Below are positions 1 to 6,681 of a stretch of 31,615 nt of DNA, piece after piece. The notes beneath the pieces are model-generated. The model was not told the origin of the DNA. It was given only the letters and a program-made list of their open reading frames with translations, and made no database searches. A program made the translations under genes and the position numbers. Numbering within the stretch: position 1 is the stretch's first letter; every line of letters begins with the position of its first letter. The stretch comes from Sedimentisphaerales bacterium (lineage in GTDB: Bacteria > Planctomycetota > Phycisphaerae > Sedimentisphaerales > SG8-4): NCBI GenBank assembly GCA_016932895.1, contig JAFGCA010000278.1, forward strand, positions 1-31,615, in the 5' to 3' direction.

Positions 1-77
1 CTCCTGCACGCCGCCGGACCACCGTCACCCTTCATCAACAACGCCGCGAAACGGGATAACTATGCTCTGTAACGTTG

Positions 78-1313
78 CTACAGTCTCATCTTCGGCGTGA
101 TTTCTTCACTCGCGTTTGACTCGAAGAGCCCGCCGAGACGGATTCTCTCGATGTCATTGATCGATTTCTCGAACAAATGCCCAAGCACGTCAACATTGAT
201 TTCATGGCCGAAGTCATAGTCGCCAATGCTCTTGAAGAAATCGGTCCAGAGGTCTTCAAGCTGGAGGTCATCGACCAGAGGGTCTTTGCGGAACAGCCCT
301 CCGTTGTATCCGGGAATGTCCCGTGCTTCGTTGCCTTCATCGACACTCCGGAACAGGTCCAGGTAATTCTGCCACTTCGGATTTGTCACACGGTGAAACG
401 GCGGTACTTCGTTCCACGCGCGGAATAGTGATCTATCGGGCAGCAATCCTCGATCTTCACAGAAGGCCACAAACACGACACGATCTACGAGTTTTTGTGC
501 TATGCGAATCGCGGAATCCAGAGCTTTGTCGTGGACGGGGCTGGTAAGATGCTGAATCAGGCGTACGCGGTTGTCGTGGTAATCGCTGTAGAGCTTGTCG
601 CCTACTTCGCGTTGTCGCTTGCTGCATTTCTCAAGCAAGGCATCGGCGCGGGGAAGTTGGCCCAGGCCCGGAGGCAGCAATCCGCCACGCTCAAGCAACC
701 AGTAGAACTGTAGGAAAACGTCACGCTTTCTAAGGTCTTGAAGAGTGAACAACTCGTACACGCGCGGCGGGTAGTCTTTGTGGTATAGGCGAAAACTCAC
801 ACAGTTGCAGACGATGCCCCAAGGGCATTTCGGCACCTCATTAAGATAATCCCAGCATTGCTGTACGGCCGTTCGACCGCCGGACTTGTCTCGATCCACA
901 TTGACCTTGGGGCCTTTGAGTTCAATCAGTGCTCGCGGCGTAGTCCTCTTTCGTGCCTCGAAGATGCCTATTGCCGCGTCGGCAACCTGACCATCAACGC
1001 GAAATTTCGGCTGGAGATTCCACTGCTTCTGCCCCTCCGAAAAGAAGGTGTAGCCCAGCGCACCACCGAATACTTCGGTGAGAAACTCTGCCTCGATGGT
1101 GCTCTCTTTTCGGCTCTCCAGAGCGCCCTTTGACTCAAGATCGGCCCACTTCGTCAAGATTTCGTACGCGTGCCGCTGCCTATCGTCTTGCAGGCGGTTG
1201 TCTTGTGAGTCCTTTCTAAGCTCAACGGGTAAGAAGAGGGGCCTTTTTCGCCTGTGCTCTCCGTAGCGTGCGCGGTCCATGTACGGAAAGAGATGTTCCT
1301 GTTTCGCGCTCAT
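78..1313 (-). CDS. Type IIG (Eco57I/MmeI-like) restriction-modification protein, nuclease half only, truncated
   Basis: The 411-residue product resembles the N-terminal part of fused restriction-methyltransferase enzymes. A PD-(D/E)XK-like nuclease core is visible: E76 in IEAEFLTEVFG, D112 in QVADAAIGIF and E131-L-K133 in ALIELKG. The helical linker typical of this family follows (VAFCEDRGLLP, YNGGLF, VDVLGHLFEKS, LGGLFES). The frame stops at EITPKMRL, exactly where intact relatives continue into the N6-adenine methyltransferase domain (usually a YTP motif). No methyltransferase motif is seen in the remaining 77 bases in any frame. The start at 1313 is chosen because the protein then begins MSAKQEHLF with a GGCGG ahead of it. 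The frame stays open upstream to 1608, and a GTG at 1496 preceded by AAAGGG is an alternative start. As a lone nuclease half without methylase it is probably a decaying gene. It lies in the integrative element, divergent from the next gene. Confidence 0.7.
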   Translation of the reverse strand: MSAKQEHLFPYMDRARYGEHRRKRPLFLPVELRKDSQDNRLQDDRQRHAYEILTKWADLESKGALESRKESTIEAEFLTEVFGGALGYTFFSEGQKQWNLQPKFRVDGQVADAAIGIFEARKRTTPRALIELKGPKVNVDRDKSGGRTAVQQCWDYLNEVPKCPWGIVCNCVSFRLYHKDYPPRVYELFTLQDLRKRDVFLQFYWLLERGGLLPPGLGQLPRADALLEKCSKRQREVGDKLYSDYHDNRVRLIQHLTSPVHDKALDSAIRIAQKLVDRVVFVAFCEDRGLLPDRSLFRAWNEVPPFHRVTNPKWQNYLDLFRSVDEGNEARDIPGYNGGLFRKDPLVDDLQLEDLWTDFFKSIGDYDFGHEINVDVLGHLFEKSINDIERIRLGGLFESNASEEITPKMRL

Positions 1314-1684
1314 TCTGATGTTGCCGCCTTCATGTCTGTCGGAGGAAATCGGTGTTGGGTACGCCGCGTACCATCCATGCCGCTTGAACAATGCCTCTCT
1401 CTTCGCATCCAGGTTCTTCCGGGTAAGGTCTTCCTTCCCAAGGGGAAACCGGTTCACCGGAGTAATGATAGCCCACACAGAGCCCCTGTCAACCACTGGA
1501 AGCCCTTTCTTTCCTTCCCAGAACGGGTAGGATACCGGGCCGAAACGGGGTTCCGGGACCCCTCTGAGGAAACCAAGGGAATCAAAATCCCCGGAAAACG
1601 CCGATTCTTACTGGTTTCTACGCCGTGGTATACAGGGCATTTCTCCCCTTTGTCTTTCGCCGATCTTGTGTTATCCTCTCGATC
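1314..1684. other. Divergent intergenic region with in-frame extension of the nuclease gene
   Basis: This stretch separates two divergent genes of the element. On the minus strand the frame of the restriction gene stays open from 1313 back to a stop at 1608-1610. The residues read there (for example VWAIITPVNRFPLGKEDLTR) look like protein rather than random translation and faintly recall DUF3293-like sequences. It may be a longer N-terminus or the remnant of a fused gene. The plus-strand end holds the promoter of the 1685 gene. Confidence 0.35.
1650..1677 (+). promoter_or_regulatory. Promoter for the 1685 gene, probably leaderless transcript
   Basis: TTGTCT at 1650-1655 and TATCCT at 1672-1677 are separated by 16 bases. 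The ATG at 1685 lies seven bases after the -10 box, where transcription would start. No Shine-Dalgarno sequence precedes that ATG, so the message is predicted to begin at or next to its start codon. Confidence 0.5.
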
Positions 1685-2650
1685 ATGAAACTTGAGCACA
1701 CGAGGGAATGGATGAAGGGTAAGCCCCCAGAATTGGCCTTCATCTCTGTGGTCTTGGCCATGTCACCAGACCTGATATACGGCGGGTTCGGCGAAATCTA
1801 CTCAGGCGCACACGACCATCCAGAACTAAGAGTGCCGGACATCGACCAATGGGCGCAGCTTTACCATAGCCCAAAACGAATCCTCAAAGGTTGTTGGACG
1901 CATATGGGCTTTGGCCCTCCCGAAGACTTTGAATACAAGGACGTGGTCGCACCATTTCTGGCAGCCTTGGAAGCCCTCCTCGTGTCAAATGACAGGGAGG
2001 CGGCGAAACAGTTGGATGTTCCCGATGTTCCGCCCGAAGTATTTAAGCCTGCGTTTTATGATTACCTATTTGCAAAGCTTGAGGATCATGCGTCTCAACG
2101 TGTAAGAAACCGGACGGCGGACAGAAGCGCCGAAGGCGAAGATTCGCTGGATGTGCCCATTGAATGTATCTTTTTCTTTCGTGTATGGGTAGCGTGCTGG
2201 CTGGTTCAAAAAGAACCTTTCTGGCCTTTGTATAAGCGTGCAAGGCACGGTGACATAGAGGCCATTGAGAAGCTCGTCTTGGTAGATCGAAACGTACTCT
2301 GTGAACGCCGAATTGCCAAACTGTGGGCCGAGATCAGTGAGGACAACGAGAGTGAAGAATTCGAGCGGATTCACAGAACTTTGGCCAAACGTCCTCATCT
2401 GGTTAGATACGAGATGCGTGAGGCCAAACTCGATGTGGCTGGGTTAATCGCCAGGATGAGCGAAGCCAAGGGACATTCTCTGAATCCAAGCCAAATAGGC
2501 GAACTGTTCAATGCCTTGGCGCGTGACCTTGCACCTGAAGACCAGCACGTCCACAAGGACCCAGACATACACCGCAAATCTGACCAGTGGCGGAAGGCCG
2601 TGAACAGACGTAAGAGCGAGTGGTCAGAGTCCCCCTTCTTCACTTCATAG
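1685..2650 (+). CDS. Hypothetical 321-aa protein, cargo of the integrative element
   Basis: I do not recognise a family. The protein begins MKLEHTREWMKG, has no signal peptide, and is a soluble, charged, mixed helix protein with one hydrophobic segment near the middle (CIFFFRVWVACWLVQ) that is too short and isolated for a confident membrane span. The C-terminal third is rich in Lys/Arg/Glu (for example RKSDQWRKAVNRRKSEW). The ATG at 1685 is preferred over the in-frame start at 1625 because a promoter-like -10 box ends seven bases before it and the upstream residues do not look coding. It stands between the truncated restriction gene and the replication region and reads in the direction of rep and int. 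That location suggests accessory cargo, possibly defence-related, but this is inference only. Confidence 0.6.
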   Translation: MKLEHTREWMKGKPPELAFISVVLAMSPDLIYGGFGEIYSGAHDHPELRVPDIDQWAQLYHSPKRILKGCWTHMGFGPPEDFEYKDVVAPFLAALEALLVSNDREAAKQLDVPDVPPEVFKPAFYDYLFAKLEDHASQRVRNRTADRSAEGEDSLDVPIECIFFFRVWVACWLVQKEPFWPLYKRARHGDIEAIEKLVLVDRNVLCERRIAKLWAEISEDNESEEFERIHRTLAKRPHLVRYEMREAKLDVAGLIARMSEAKGHSLNPSQIGELFNALARDLAPEDQHVHKDPDIHRKSDQWRKAVNRRKSEWSESPFFTS

Positions 2651-2851
2651 AGCCAGCAAATCCCATGCCAGTGCAGATCACAAAAACCGGACAAATCAAT
2701 TTTCAAATGTGTCCGCCCTCTCCCCTTTCATTCCCGCCTTGTGACGCCGATAGTGACGTTGTTCATTCACAACACGGTTATCATTGCTCCGGAGGATAGG
2801 TCAACGGTGGGAACCGAACCGAGCGCCGGGGCAGGCTATACGGGCAGGGTT
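2651..2851. other. Noncoding leader of the replication region
   Basis: No supported gene is seen. The stretch is less GC-rich than what follows and carries a TATCAT at 2779-2784, the same -10 hexamer as used before the XRE-like gene, but a matching -35 is poor. It leads into the hairpin cluster upstream of rep. Confidence 0.3.
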
Positions 2852-3013
2852 GGGAGCTTCCGACGTTGGAAGCTCCCGGCTGGCCTACCTGTCCGGTAGC
2901 CCCAAAGCGCTAAATCCCGGCCTTTGCGTTGTTCGCAAAGGCCGCATGAAACAGTCTTAGCAAACCTCATTAAAGGTCCCGGATCGGGTCTGCGCTGGCA
3001 GTCTGCGCAGACC
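2852..3013. other. Hairpin cluster, candidate rolling-circle origin upstream of rep
   Basis: Three strong perfect hairpins and one short one lie within 162 bases. The first is GGGAGCTTCC (2852-2861) with its complement at 2868-2877 and a 6-base loop. The second is an 11-bp stem at 2918-2928/2934-2944 with loop TTGTT. The third is GGTCTGCGC (2987-2995) with GCGCAGACC at 3005-3013, in which GTCTGCGC is also directly repeated (2988-2995, 3001-3008). A small CTACC/GGTAG hairpin sits at 2885-2899. HUH Rep proteins nick within or next to such hairpins, and the rep gene begins 240 bases downstream, so this is the best candidate double- or single-strand origin. The nick site cannot be placed. Confidence 0.45.
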
Positions 3014-3044
3014 AGAGAAAAAGGTACAGAAAGGACAGAACGGA

Positions 3045-3260
3045 ATGAAAAAGAGCAAGAAGAAACTGAGGCGAAGAAGACGAACCGCAAGACAACACAA
3101 GAGGATGCCTTCGGAAGGATCGTGTGAGGTGCGTTTGTTCGACCGCCATGCCCATGGCAGAGGGCCTCTTTGCAGTGTGTACATTCCTTCAAGCGAAGCA
3201 ATGTCGCTCGTGCTGAGGGTACTCGAAGGCACAACGCCACAGGACGACAGAGATGAGTAA
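3045..3260 (+). CDS. Small basic protein translationally coupled to rep
   Basis: The 71-residue ORF begins MKKSKKKLRRRRRTARQHKR, an extremely basic N-terminus, followed by an ordinary-looking segment (SCEVRLFDRH, CSVYIPSSEAMSLVLRVLEG). AAAGGA stands nine bases before the ATG. Its end overlaps the rep start by eight bases in the sequence ATGAGTAA, an arrangement typical of translational coupling. No family is recognised. The basic head could bind DNA or RNA near the adjacent hairpins, which is inference. The ribosome site and the overlap support it, but the length leaves a chance that it is spurious. Confidence 0.45.
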   Translation: MKKSKKKLRRRRRTARQHKRMPSEGSCEVRLFDRHAHGRGPLCSVYIPSSEAMSLVLRVLEGTTPQDDRDE

Positions 3261-4320
3261 GTCTAATTTACTTGAACACTTCAACAGTGTTGTAACAAAC
3301 CCCGTCAACGAATACGGTGACCCATACGAGATTGCAAAATGCCGGTGCAACTCCTGGTTCTGTCCTGATTGTTGCAAGGCGATGGGGCAGAACCTCCGTG
3401 CGCGACTGATTCCCATTATCGAGACCTTTCGAGGCCTCATCATGGTGACGTTGACAATCGATCCGGAACTGTTCCCGGACCCCGCAACGGCCTACCGGTA
3501 CGTGAAGGACAAGCGCTGCATAAGTGTTCTGGCACAGGCTCTTGACCGCCGGGGATATCTCTCCAGCCGACAGTATTTCTACGTCGTAGAATGGCAGAAG
3601 GACACCGAACAAGCACATTTCCACATCCTGTTCGATTCGACCTATATTCCGTGGGACGTTCTCTTGGAGCTGTGGTCCAGCAACAGGCCGAAGGATGCTG
3701 GTCCAGTGAAGGGTAAACGGCCCGCTTTCGGAACGGTGCAATTCGCGGCCCCCAAGTTTGCCAGTCCTGTCCATGCGGCGCGCTATGCCACCAAGTATCT
3801 CACCAAAGCTCCGGAGCATGGCTTTCCTGATTGGGTGCTCGACATGGGAAAGAAGAGCCGCATCTGTCGGTACGGAAAGAGCAGAGGTTTCTGGCGGACA
3901 CCTTCAAGACCGGCAACAAAACCGAAACGCACGCGGGCCAGGAGTAGCAAGACATACCGCGAGCGAATAGCGACGTGCGGAGATTCGGTCAACGTCTTCG
4001 AGATGAAAGAGCATCTGGATAGAGAAACGGGTGAAATCACGACGAAACGGGTTTGGCTTGGACAGGCCGAAGCCAACGCCTCGATAATCGACAGACTGTG
4101 GGACCCAGGGGAACCGGCGCGTCGGCGTCGCAGTCTGTTGGCGCGGTCACCTATGGATGTGCGACGCATCATTGAGAGGCTGACAGGCCAAGAAATGAGG
4201 TGGCGGCGCTACAGACGCATCGAGTTCGACGGTCCGCGTCGCACACTATTTCCCCTCGTTTCGGCCAAGACCAAGAGATATCCCGAAGACTACCTTCTGG
4301 ATGCTGCAATCCTTCAATAG
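3253..4320 (+). CDS. rep: Rolling-circle replication initiator (HUH endonuclease, Rep)
   Basis: A 355-residue Rep-like protein. The three signature motifs of rolling-circle initiators occur in order: motif I MVTLTID (64-70), motif II AHFHIL with the metal-binding pair H122/H124, and motif III ARYATKYLTK with candidate catalytic tyrosines Y178 and Y182 and lysines K181/K185. A cysteine cluster CRCNSWFCPDCC (30-41) precedes motif I and may bind zinc, as in many Rep-associated proteins of plasmids and small ssDNA phages. The protein would nick the origin, stay linked to the 5' end by tyrosine and start unidirectional replication. AGGA precedes the ATG by about eight bases. It is followed after 29 bases by the excisionase-like gene, so rep and xis are probably one transcript. 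Whether the element is a plasmid or a phage satellite cannot be told, because no capsid gene is visible. Confidence 0.85.
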   Translation: MSKSNLLEHFNSVVTNPVNEYGDPYEIAKCRCNSWFCPDCCKAMGQNLRARLIPIIETFRGLIMVTLTIDPELFPDPATAYRYVKDKRCISVLAQALDRRGYLSSRQYFYVVEWQKDTEQAHFHILFDSTYIPWDVLLELWSSNRPKDAGPVKGKRPAFGTVQFAAPKFASPVHAARYATKYLTKAPEHGFPDWVLDMGKKSRICRYGKSRGFWRTPSRPATKPKRTRARSSKTYRERIATCGDSVNVFEMKEHLDRETGEITTKRVWLGQAEANASIIDRLWDPGEPARRRRSLLARSPMDVRRIIERLTGQEMRWRRYRRIEFDGPRRTLFPLVSAKTKRYPEDYLLDAAILQ

Positions 4321-4349
4321 AAACAAAACGCCATGGAGGGCGAATACCA

Positions 4350-4601
4350 GTGATTACTGTACCCAAGAATGTATCGAACAGAACAGAACCGGAAACCCCG
4401 TGCTTGGCAATGCGGCCGCGCGAAGCGGCGAAGGCCCTTGGCATTAGCGACCGTCTGCTATGGAAGTGGACGGATCGGGGCTTGGTGCCTCATATCCGGT
4501 TGGGCAAGGCAATTCTGTACCCCGTGGACTCGCTCCGCGACTGGCTTCAGAGACAGGCCGAATCGGTGGTGACAGCCGACGTCGAAAGAACTTCAAAATA
4601 G
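4350..4601 (+). CDS. Excisionase-like helix-turn-helix protein (HTH_17/MerR-like)
   Basis: An 83-residue protein whose residues 19-70 form a winged HTH of the excisionase/MerR-like DNA-binding family: LAMRPREAAKALGISDRLLWKW, then RGLVPHIRLGKAILYPVDSL and DWLQRQ. Proteins of this type bend DNA at att sites or act as repressors in integrative elements. The start is GTG at 4350, because GGAGGG lies nine bases before it. The frame is open further upstream, but the residues there are encoded within rep and look unlike protein. It lies between rep and the XRE-like gene on the same strand, close to the integrase. This is consistent with a role as recombination directionality factor. Confidence 0.75.
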   Translation: MITVPKNVSNRTEPETPCLAMRPREAAKALGISDRLLWKWTDRGLVPHIRLGKAILYPVDSLRDWLQRQAESVVTADVERTSK

Positions 4602-4604
4602 TAC

Positions 4605-4632
4605 TTGACTTCTATTCAGGCAGTGCTATCAT
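4605..4632 (+). promoter_or_regulatory. Promoter for XRE-like regulator and integrase, probably leaderless
   Basis: TTGACT (4605-4610) and TATCAT (4627-4632) are 16 bases apart. The expected transcription start falls at about 4639-4640, on the ATG of the XRE-like gene, which has no Shine-Dalgarno sequence. The -35 box directly follows the stop codon region of the excisionase-like gene, so regulator and integrase can be expressed separately from rep. Confidence 0.6.
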
Positions 4633-4639
4633 GAGTTGC

Positions 4640-4888
4640 ATGGCAGCGATATATGATGAACTGCGAAAGGCTATCCGAGCCAGCGACAAGAGCCGCTATC
4701 GTTTGTGGCAGGAGACGGGCATTGACCAAGGGCAGTTGGCCCGGTTCATGGCCGAGGATTGCGGCTTGAGCGTGGAGAGCACGGAGAGAGTGGCGGAGGC
4801 TCTGGGCCTGGAGATTGTGGTTCGACCAAAGCGAAAGCATCAAAAGGCAAAGCGGAAGGTGGTGAAACATGGCAAGCGTAATCAGTGA
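4640..4888 (+). CDS. XRE-like HTH regulator of the element
   Basis: An 82-residue protein that begins MAAIYDELRKAIRASDKSRY. An XRE-type helix-turn-helix spans about residues 7-60: RYRLWQETGIDQGQLARFM, then LSVESTERVAEALGLEIVV. It ends in a strongly basic tail (KRKHQKAKRK). Proteins of this kind are common immediately before integrases in planctomycete elements and probably repress the integrase or the element. The ATG at 4640 is preferred to that at 4631 because 4631 lies inside the -10 box. The gene overlaps the integrase start by 20 bases, so the two are coupled. Confidence 0.75.
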   Translation: MAAIYDELRKAIRASDKSRYRLWQETGIDQGQLARFMAEDCGLSVESTERVAEALGLEIVVRPKRKHQKAKRKVVKHGKRNQ

Positions 4889-6146
4889 CCCTAACGGCCG
4901 GAAGCGAATTCAGTTTGTGGCTGGTGACAAGAGCCGCAAGACAATCCGGTTGGGCAAGGCCACAGTGCGGCAGGCGGCGGCCGTCAAGGTGCGAGTGGAA
5001 CAACTGGTCTTGGCCTCCACGGGTGTCACCGGCGTTGTGGATGATGAAACGGCCAAGTGGTTAGGGGGCCTGGACGATGCGATTTATGACAAGCTGGCAG
5101 CCGTGGGGCTGGTCGGTGAACGGGACAGTATGAAGCTGGGCGCGTTCCTCGACGCCTACATCCAGGAACGGAACGACGTGAAGACCGCCACCACTACGGT
5201 TTACGGGCACACGCGAAGAAACCTTGTCGAGTTCTTCGGTGCGGACAAGCCCTTGAGGGAAATCACTTCCGGTGACGCGGATGCTTGGAGGTCGCACCTG
5301 TTCGCGGAGGGACTGTCCGAGAACACCGTTCGCAGACGATGCGGCATTGCGAAGCAGTTCTTCAAGGTCGCGTTGAAGCGCGATTTGGTATCGAGCAATC
5401 CTTTTGTGGACCTAACCTCCACGGTCAAGGGCAACGCGAAGCGGTTCTACTTCCTCACGCCTCAGGAAGCGTCGAGAGTATTGGAGGCATGCCCTGATAC
5501 CCAATGGCGGTTGATCTTCGCTCTGAGCCGCTTTGGGGGCCTGCGATGCCCGTCCGAGCATTTGGCCTTGCGGTGGGAGGACGTGGACTGGGATCGGGGC
5601 CGGATGTTGGTCCGGAGTCCCAAGACGGAACACCACGAAGGGGGCGAATCTCGACAAGTGCCGCTGTTTCCGGAACTGCTGCCCTATCTGAGGGACGCCT
5701 TTGAGGAAGCGGAGGCCGGGACGGTATACGTCATCACGAAATACAGGGACCGCAACTGCAACCTGCGGACCCAACTCCTGCGGATTATCCGGAAGGCCGG
5801 ACTAAAGCCATGGCCGAAACTTTTTCAGAATCTCCGGGCTACTCGGCAGACAGAATTATGTGAGCGTTGGCCGGAGCATGTGGTGTGTGCCTGGATCGGA
5901 AATTCCCGGTCGGTGGCACGGAAGCATTATCTGCAAGTGACCGATGAGCATTTCGAGCGGGCGGCGCTGCCAACCGGCTCACCGGAGGCGGCGCAGAATG
6001 CGGCGCAGCACATGCACGAACAGTCTCGAATGGATTCGCTTGCAGTTACAGAATCGGCGAAATTCGACGAAAAGCGAAGGTATGCGAGACAATGCGGGTC
6101 CGGAATGGGCGATACAGGACTCGAACCTGTGACCTCACGGGTGTGA
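4869..6146 (+). CDS. int: Tyrosine recombinase / integrase of the element
   Basis: A 425-residue tyrosine integrase. A SAM-like N-terminal DNA-binding domain lies at about 88-172 (LGAFLDAYIQER ... ENTVRRRCGIAKQFFKVALKR), followed by the catalytic domain. Visible catalytic residues are R226 (GGLRCPSEHLAL), K252 (SPKTEHHEGG), R323 in QNLRATRQTE and Y354 in RKHYLQVTDE. The usual histidine of the HxxR box is Q320, and the second histidine position is N345 (WIGNSRS), as in the NLRATR group of integrases seen in planctomycetes. It integrates the element at tRNA-Val. The last residues (GDTGLEPVTSRV) are encoded by sequence inside the tRNA gene on the opposite strand, so the stop codon is supplied by the att core. 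The start overlaps the XRE-like gene. Confidence 0.9.
   Translation: MASVISDPNGRKRIQFVAGDKSRKTIRLGKATVRQAAAVKVRVEQLVLASTGVTGVVDDETAKWLGGLDDAIYDKLAAVGLVGERDSMKLGAFLDAYIQERNDVKTATTTVYGHTRRNLVEFFGADKPLREITSGDADAWRSHLFAEGLSENTVRRRCGIAKQFFKVALKRDLVSSNPFVDLTSTVKGNAKRFYFLTPQEASRVLEACPDTQWRLIFALSRFGGLRCPSEHLALRWEDVDWDRGRMLVRSPKTEHHEGGESRQVPLFPELLPYLRDAFEEAEAGTVYVITKYRDRNCNLRTQLLRIIRKAGLKPWPKLFQNLRATRQTELCERWPEHVVCAWIGNSRSVARKHYLQVTDEHFERAALPTGSPEAAQNAAQHMHEQSRMDSLAVTESAKFDEKRRYARQCGSGMGDTGLEPVTSRV
6106..6146. other. Probable attachment-site core (3' part of tRNA-Val)
   Basis: The integrase reading frame runs into the 3' half of the tRNA gene, and the sequence beyond the tRNA 3' end (below 6106) belongs to the element. 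Integrases of this kind recombine within tRNA 3' ends and restore the gene. The core must therefore lie in this segment. The partner copy would be at the far end of the element, and no repeat of this segment is seen elsewhere in the window. The exact core limits cannot be set from one copy. Confidence 0.55.
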
Positions 6147-6179
6147 TCCGTGCGCTCTAGCCAACTGAGCTAATCGCCC
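6106..6179 (-). tRNA. tRNA-Val (anticodon CAC)
   Basis: Read on the minus strand, 74 bases fold as a complete cloverleaf: acceptor GGGCGAT/ATCGCCC with discriminator A, D arm GCTC/GAGC, anticodon stem CACGG/CCGTG with 7-base loop ATCACAC (anticodon CAC), variable AGGTC, T stem ACAGG/CCTGT with loop TTCGAGT. CCA is not encoded. The 3' end is occupied by the integrated element, which restores a functional sequence. Confidence 0.95.
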
Positions 6180-6188
6180 GAAACCTTG

Positions 6189-6217
6189 ATTAAACCGCAG
6201 AGTTGGCGGCTTGTCAA
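6189..6217 (-). promoter_or_regulatory. Promoter of tRNA-Val
   Basis: On the minus strand TTGACA (6212-6217) and TTTAAT (6189-6194) are separated by exactly 17 bases, nine bases before the tRNA 5' end. The promoter lies on the chromosomal side of the insertion, so integration leaves it attached to the tRNA gene. Confidence 0.75.
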
Positions 6218-6250
6218 GTTTTTCTCCGGTCGCGGTCGTGAGAAAATCGG

Positions 6251-6655
6251 CTACATGGCGACGAGGTTGACGCGTCCGAGCTTGACGCCCTTCATGCTGA
6301 GGATATTCTGGCCGACCTTGTTGATCTCGCTGACGCGGCCGCGCAGGACGATAATCTCGAGGCAGTCGTGCCTGTCGAGGTGCACGTGCAGCGAGGAAAT
6401 CGCCTGCAGCAGGTGTGAATGCTGCAGTTCGATCAGCTTCTCGGTCAATTTGGCACAATGGTGGTCGTAGACGATGAATACGGCGGCCACGGCCTCGGCC
6501 TTGGGGTGGGCCAGCTTCTCCTGGCTCAGTTGCTGGCGGACCAGGTCGCGTATGGCCTCCGAGCGACTCTGATAGCCCCGGCCGGCGATGAGCTTGTCAA
6601 AATCGGCCAGCAGCTCCTTGTCCAGCGAGATCCCGACGCGTTCAAGTTTGGCCAT
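6251..6655 (-). CDS. nikR: Nickel-responsive transcriptional regulator NikR
   Basis: The 134-residue protein has the normal NikR length. The N-terminal ribbon-helix-helix DNA-binding domain is visible (ERVGISLDKELLADFDKLI, then YQSRSEAIRDLVRQQL). The C-terminal ACT-like domain keeps the four high-affinity nickel ligands of the family: H79 in LQHSHLL, H90 and H92 in SSLHVHLD, and C98 in RHDCLEI. The spacing H79-H90-H92-C98 is the same as in E. coli NikR. With nickel bound, NikR represses nickel uptake genes, none of which is in the window. GGAGG precedes the ATG by eight bases. The start is 26 bases after the metXW stop on the same strand, so the two are probably co-transcribed. That pairing is unusual. 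Confidence 0.93.
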   Translation of the reverse strand: MAKLERVGISLDKELLADFDKLIAGRGYQSRSEAIRDLVRQQLSQEKLAHPKAEAVAAVFIVYDHHCAKLTEKLIELQHSHLLQAISSLHVHLDRHDCLEIIVLRGRVSEINKVGQNILSMKGVKLGRVNLVAM

Positions 6656-6681
6656 GGGCGATTCCTCCGCAATGCATGCTT

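Noticed and set aside
1..77. Continuation of the restriction gene's methyltransferase domain
   Set aside because: In none of the three minus-strand frames is there a YTP or other methyltransferase motif, and stops occur early.
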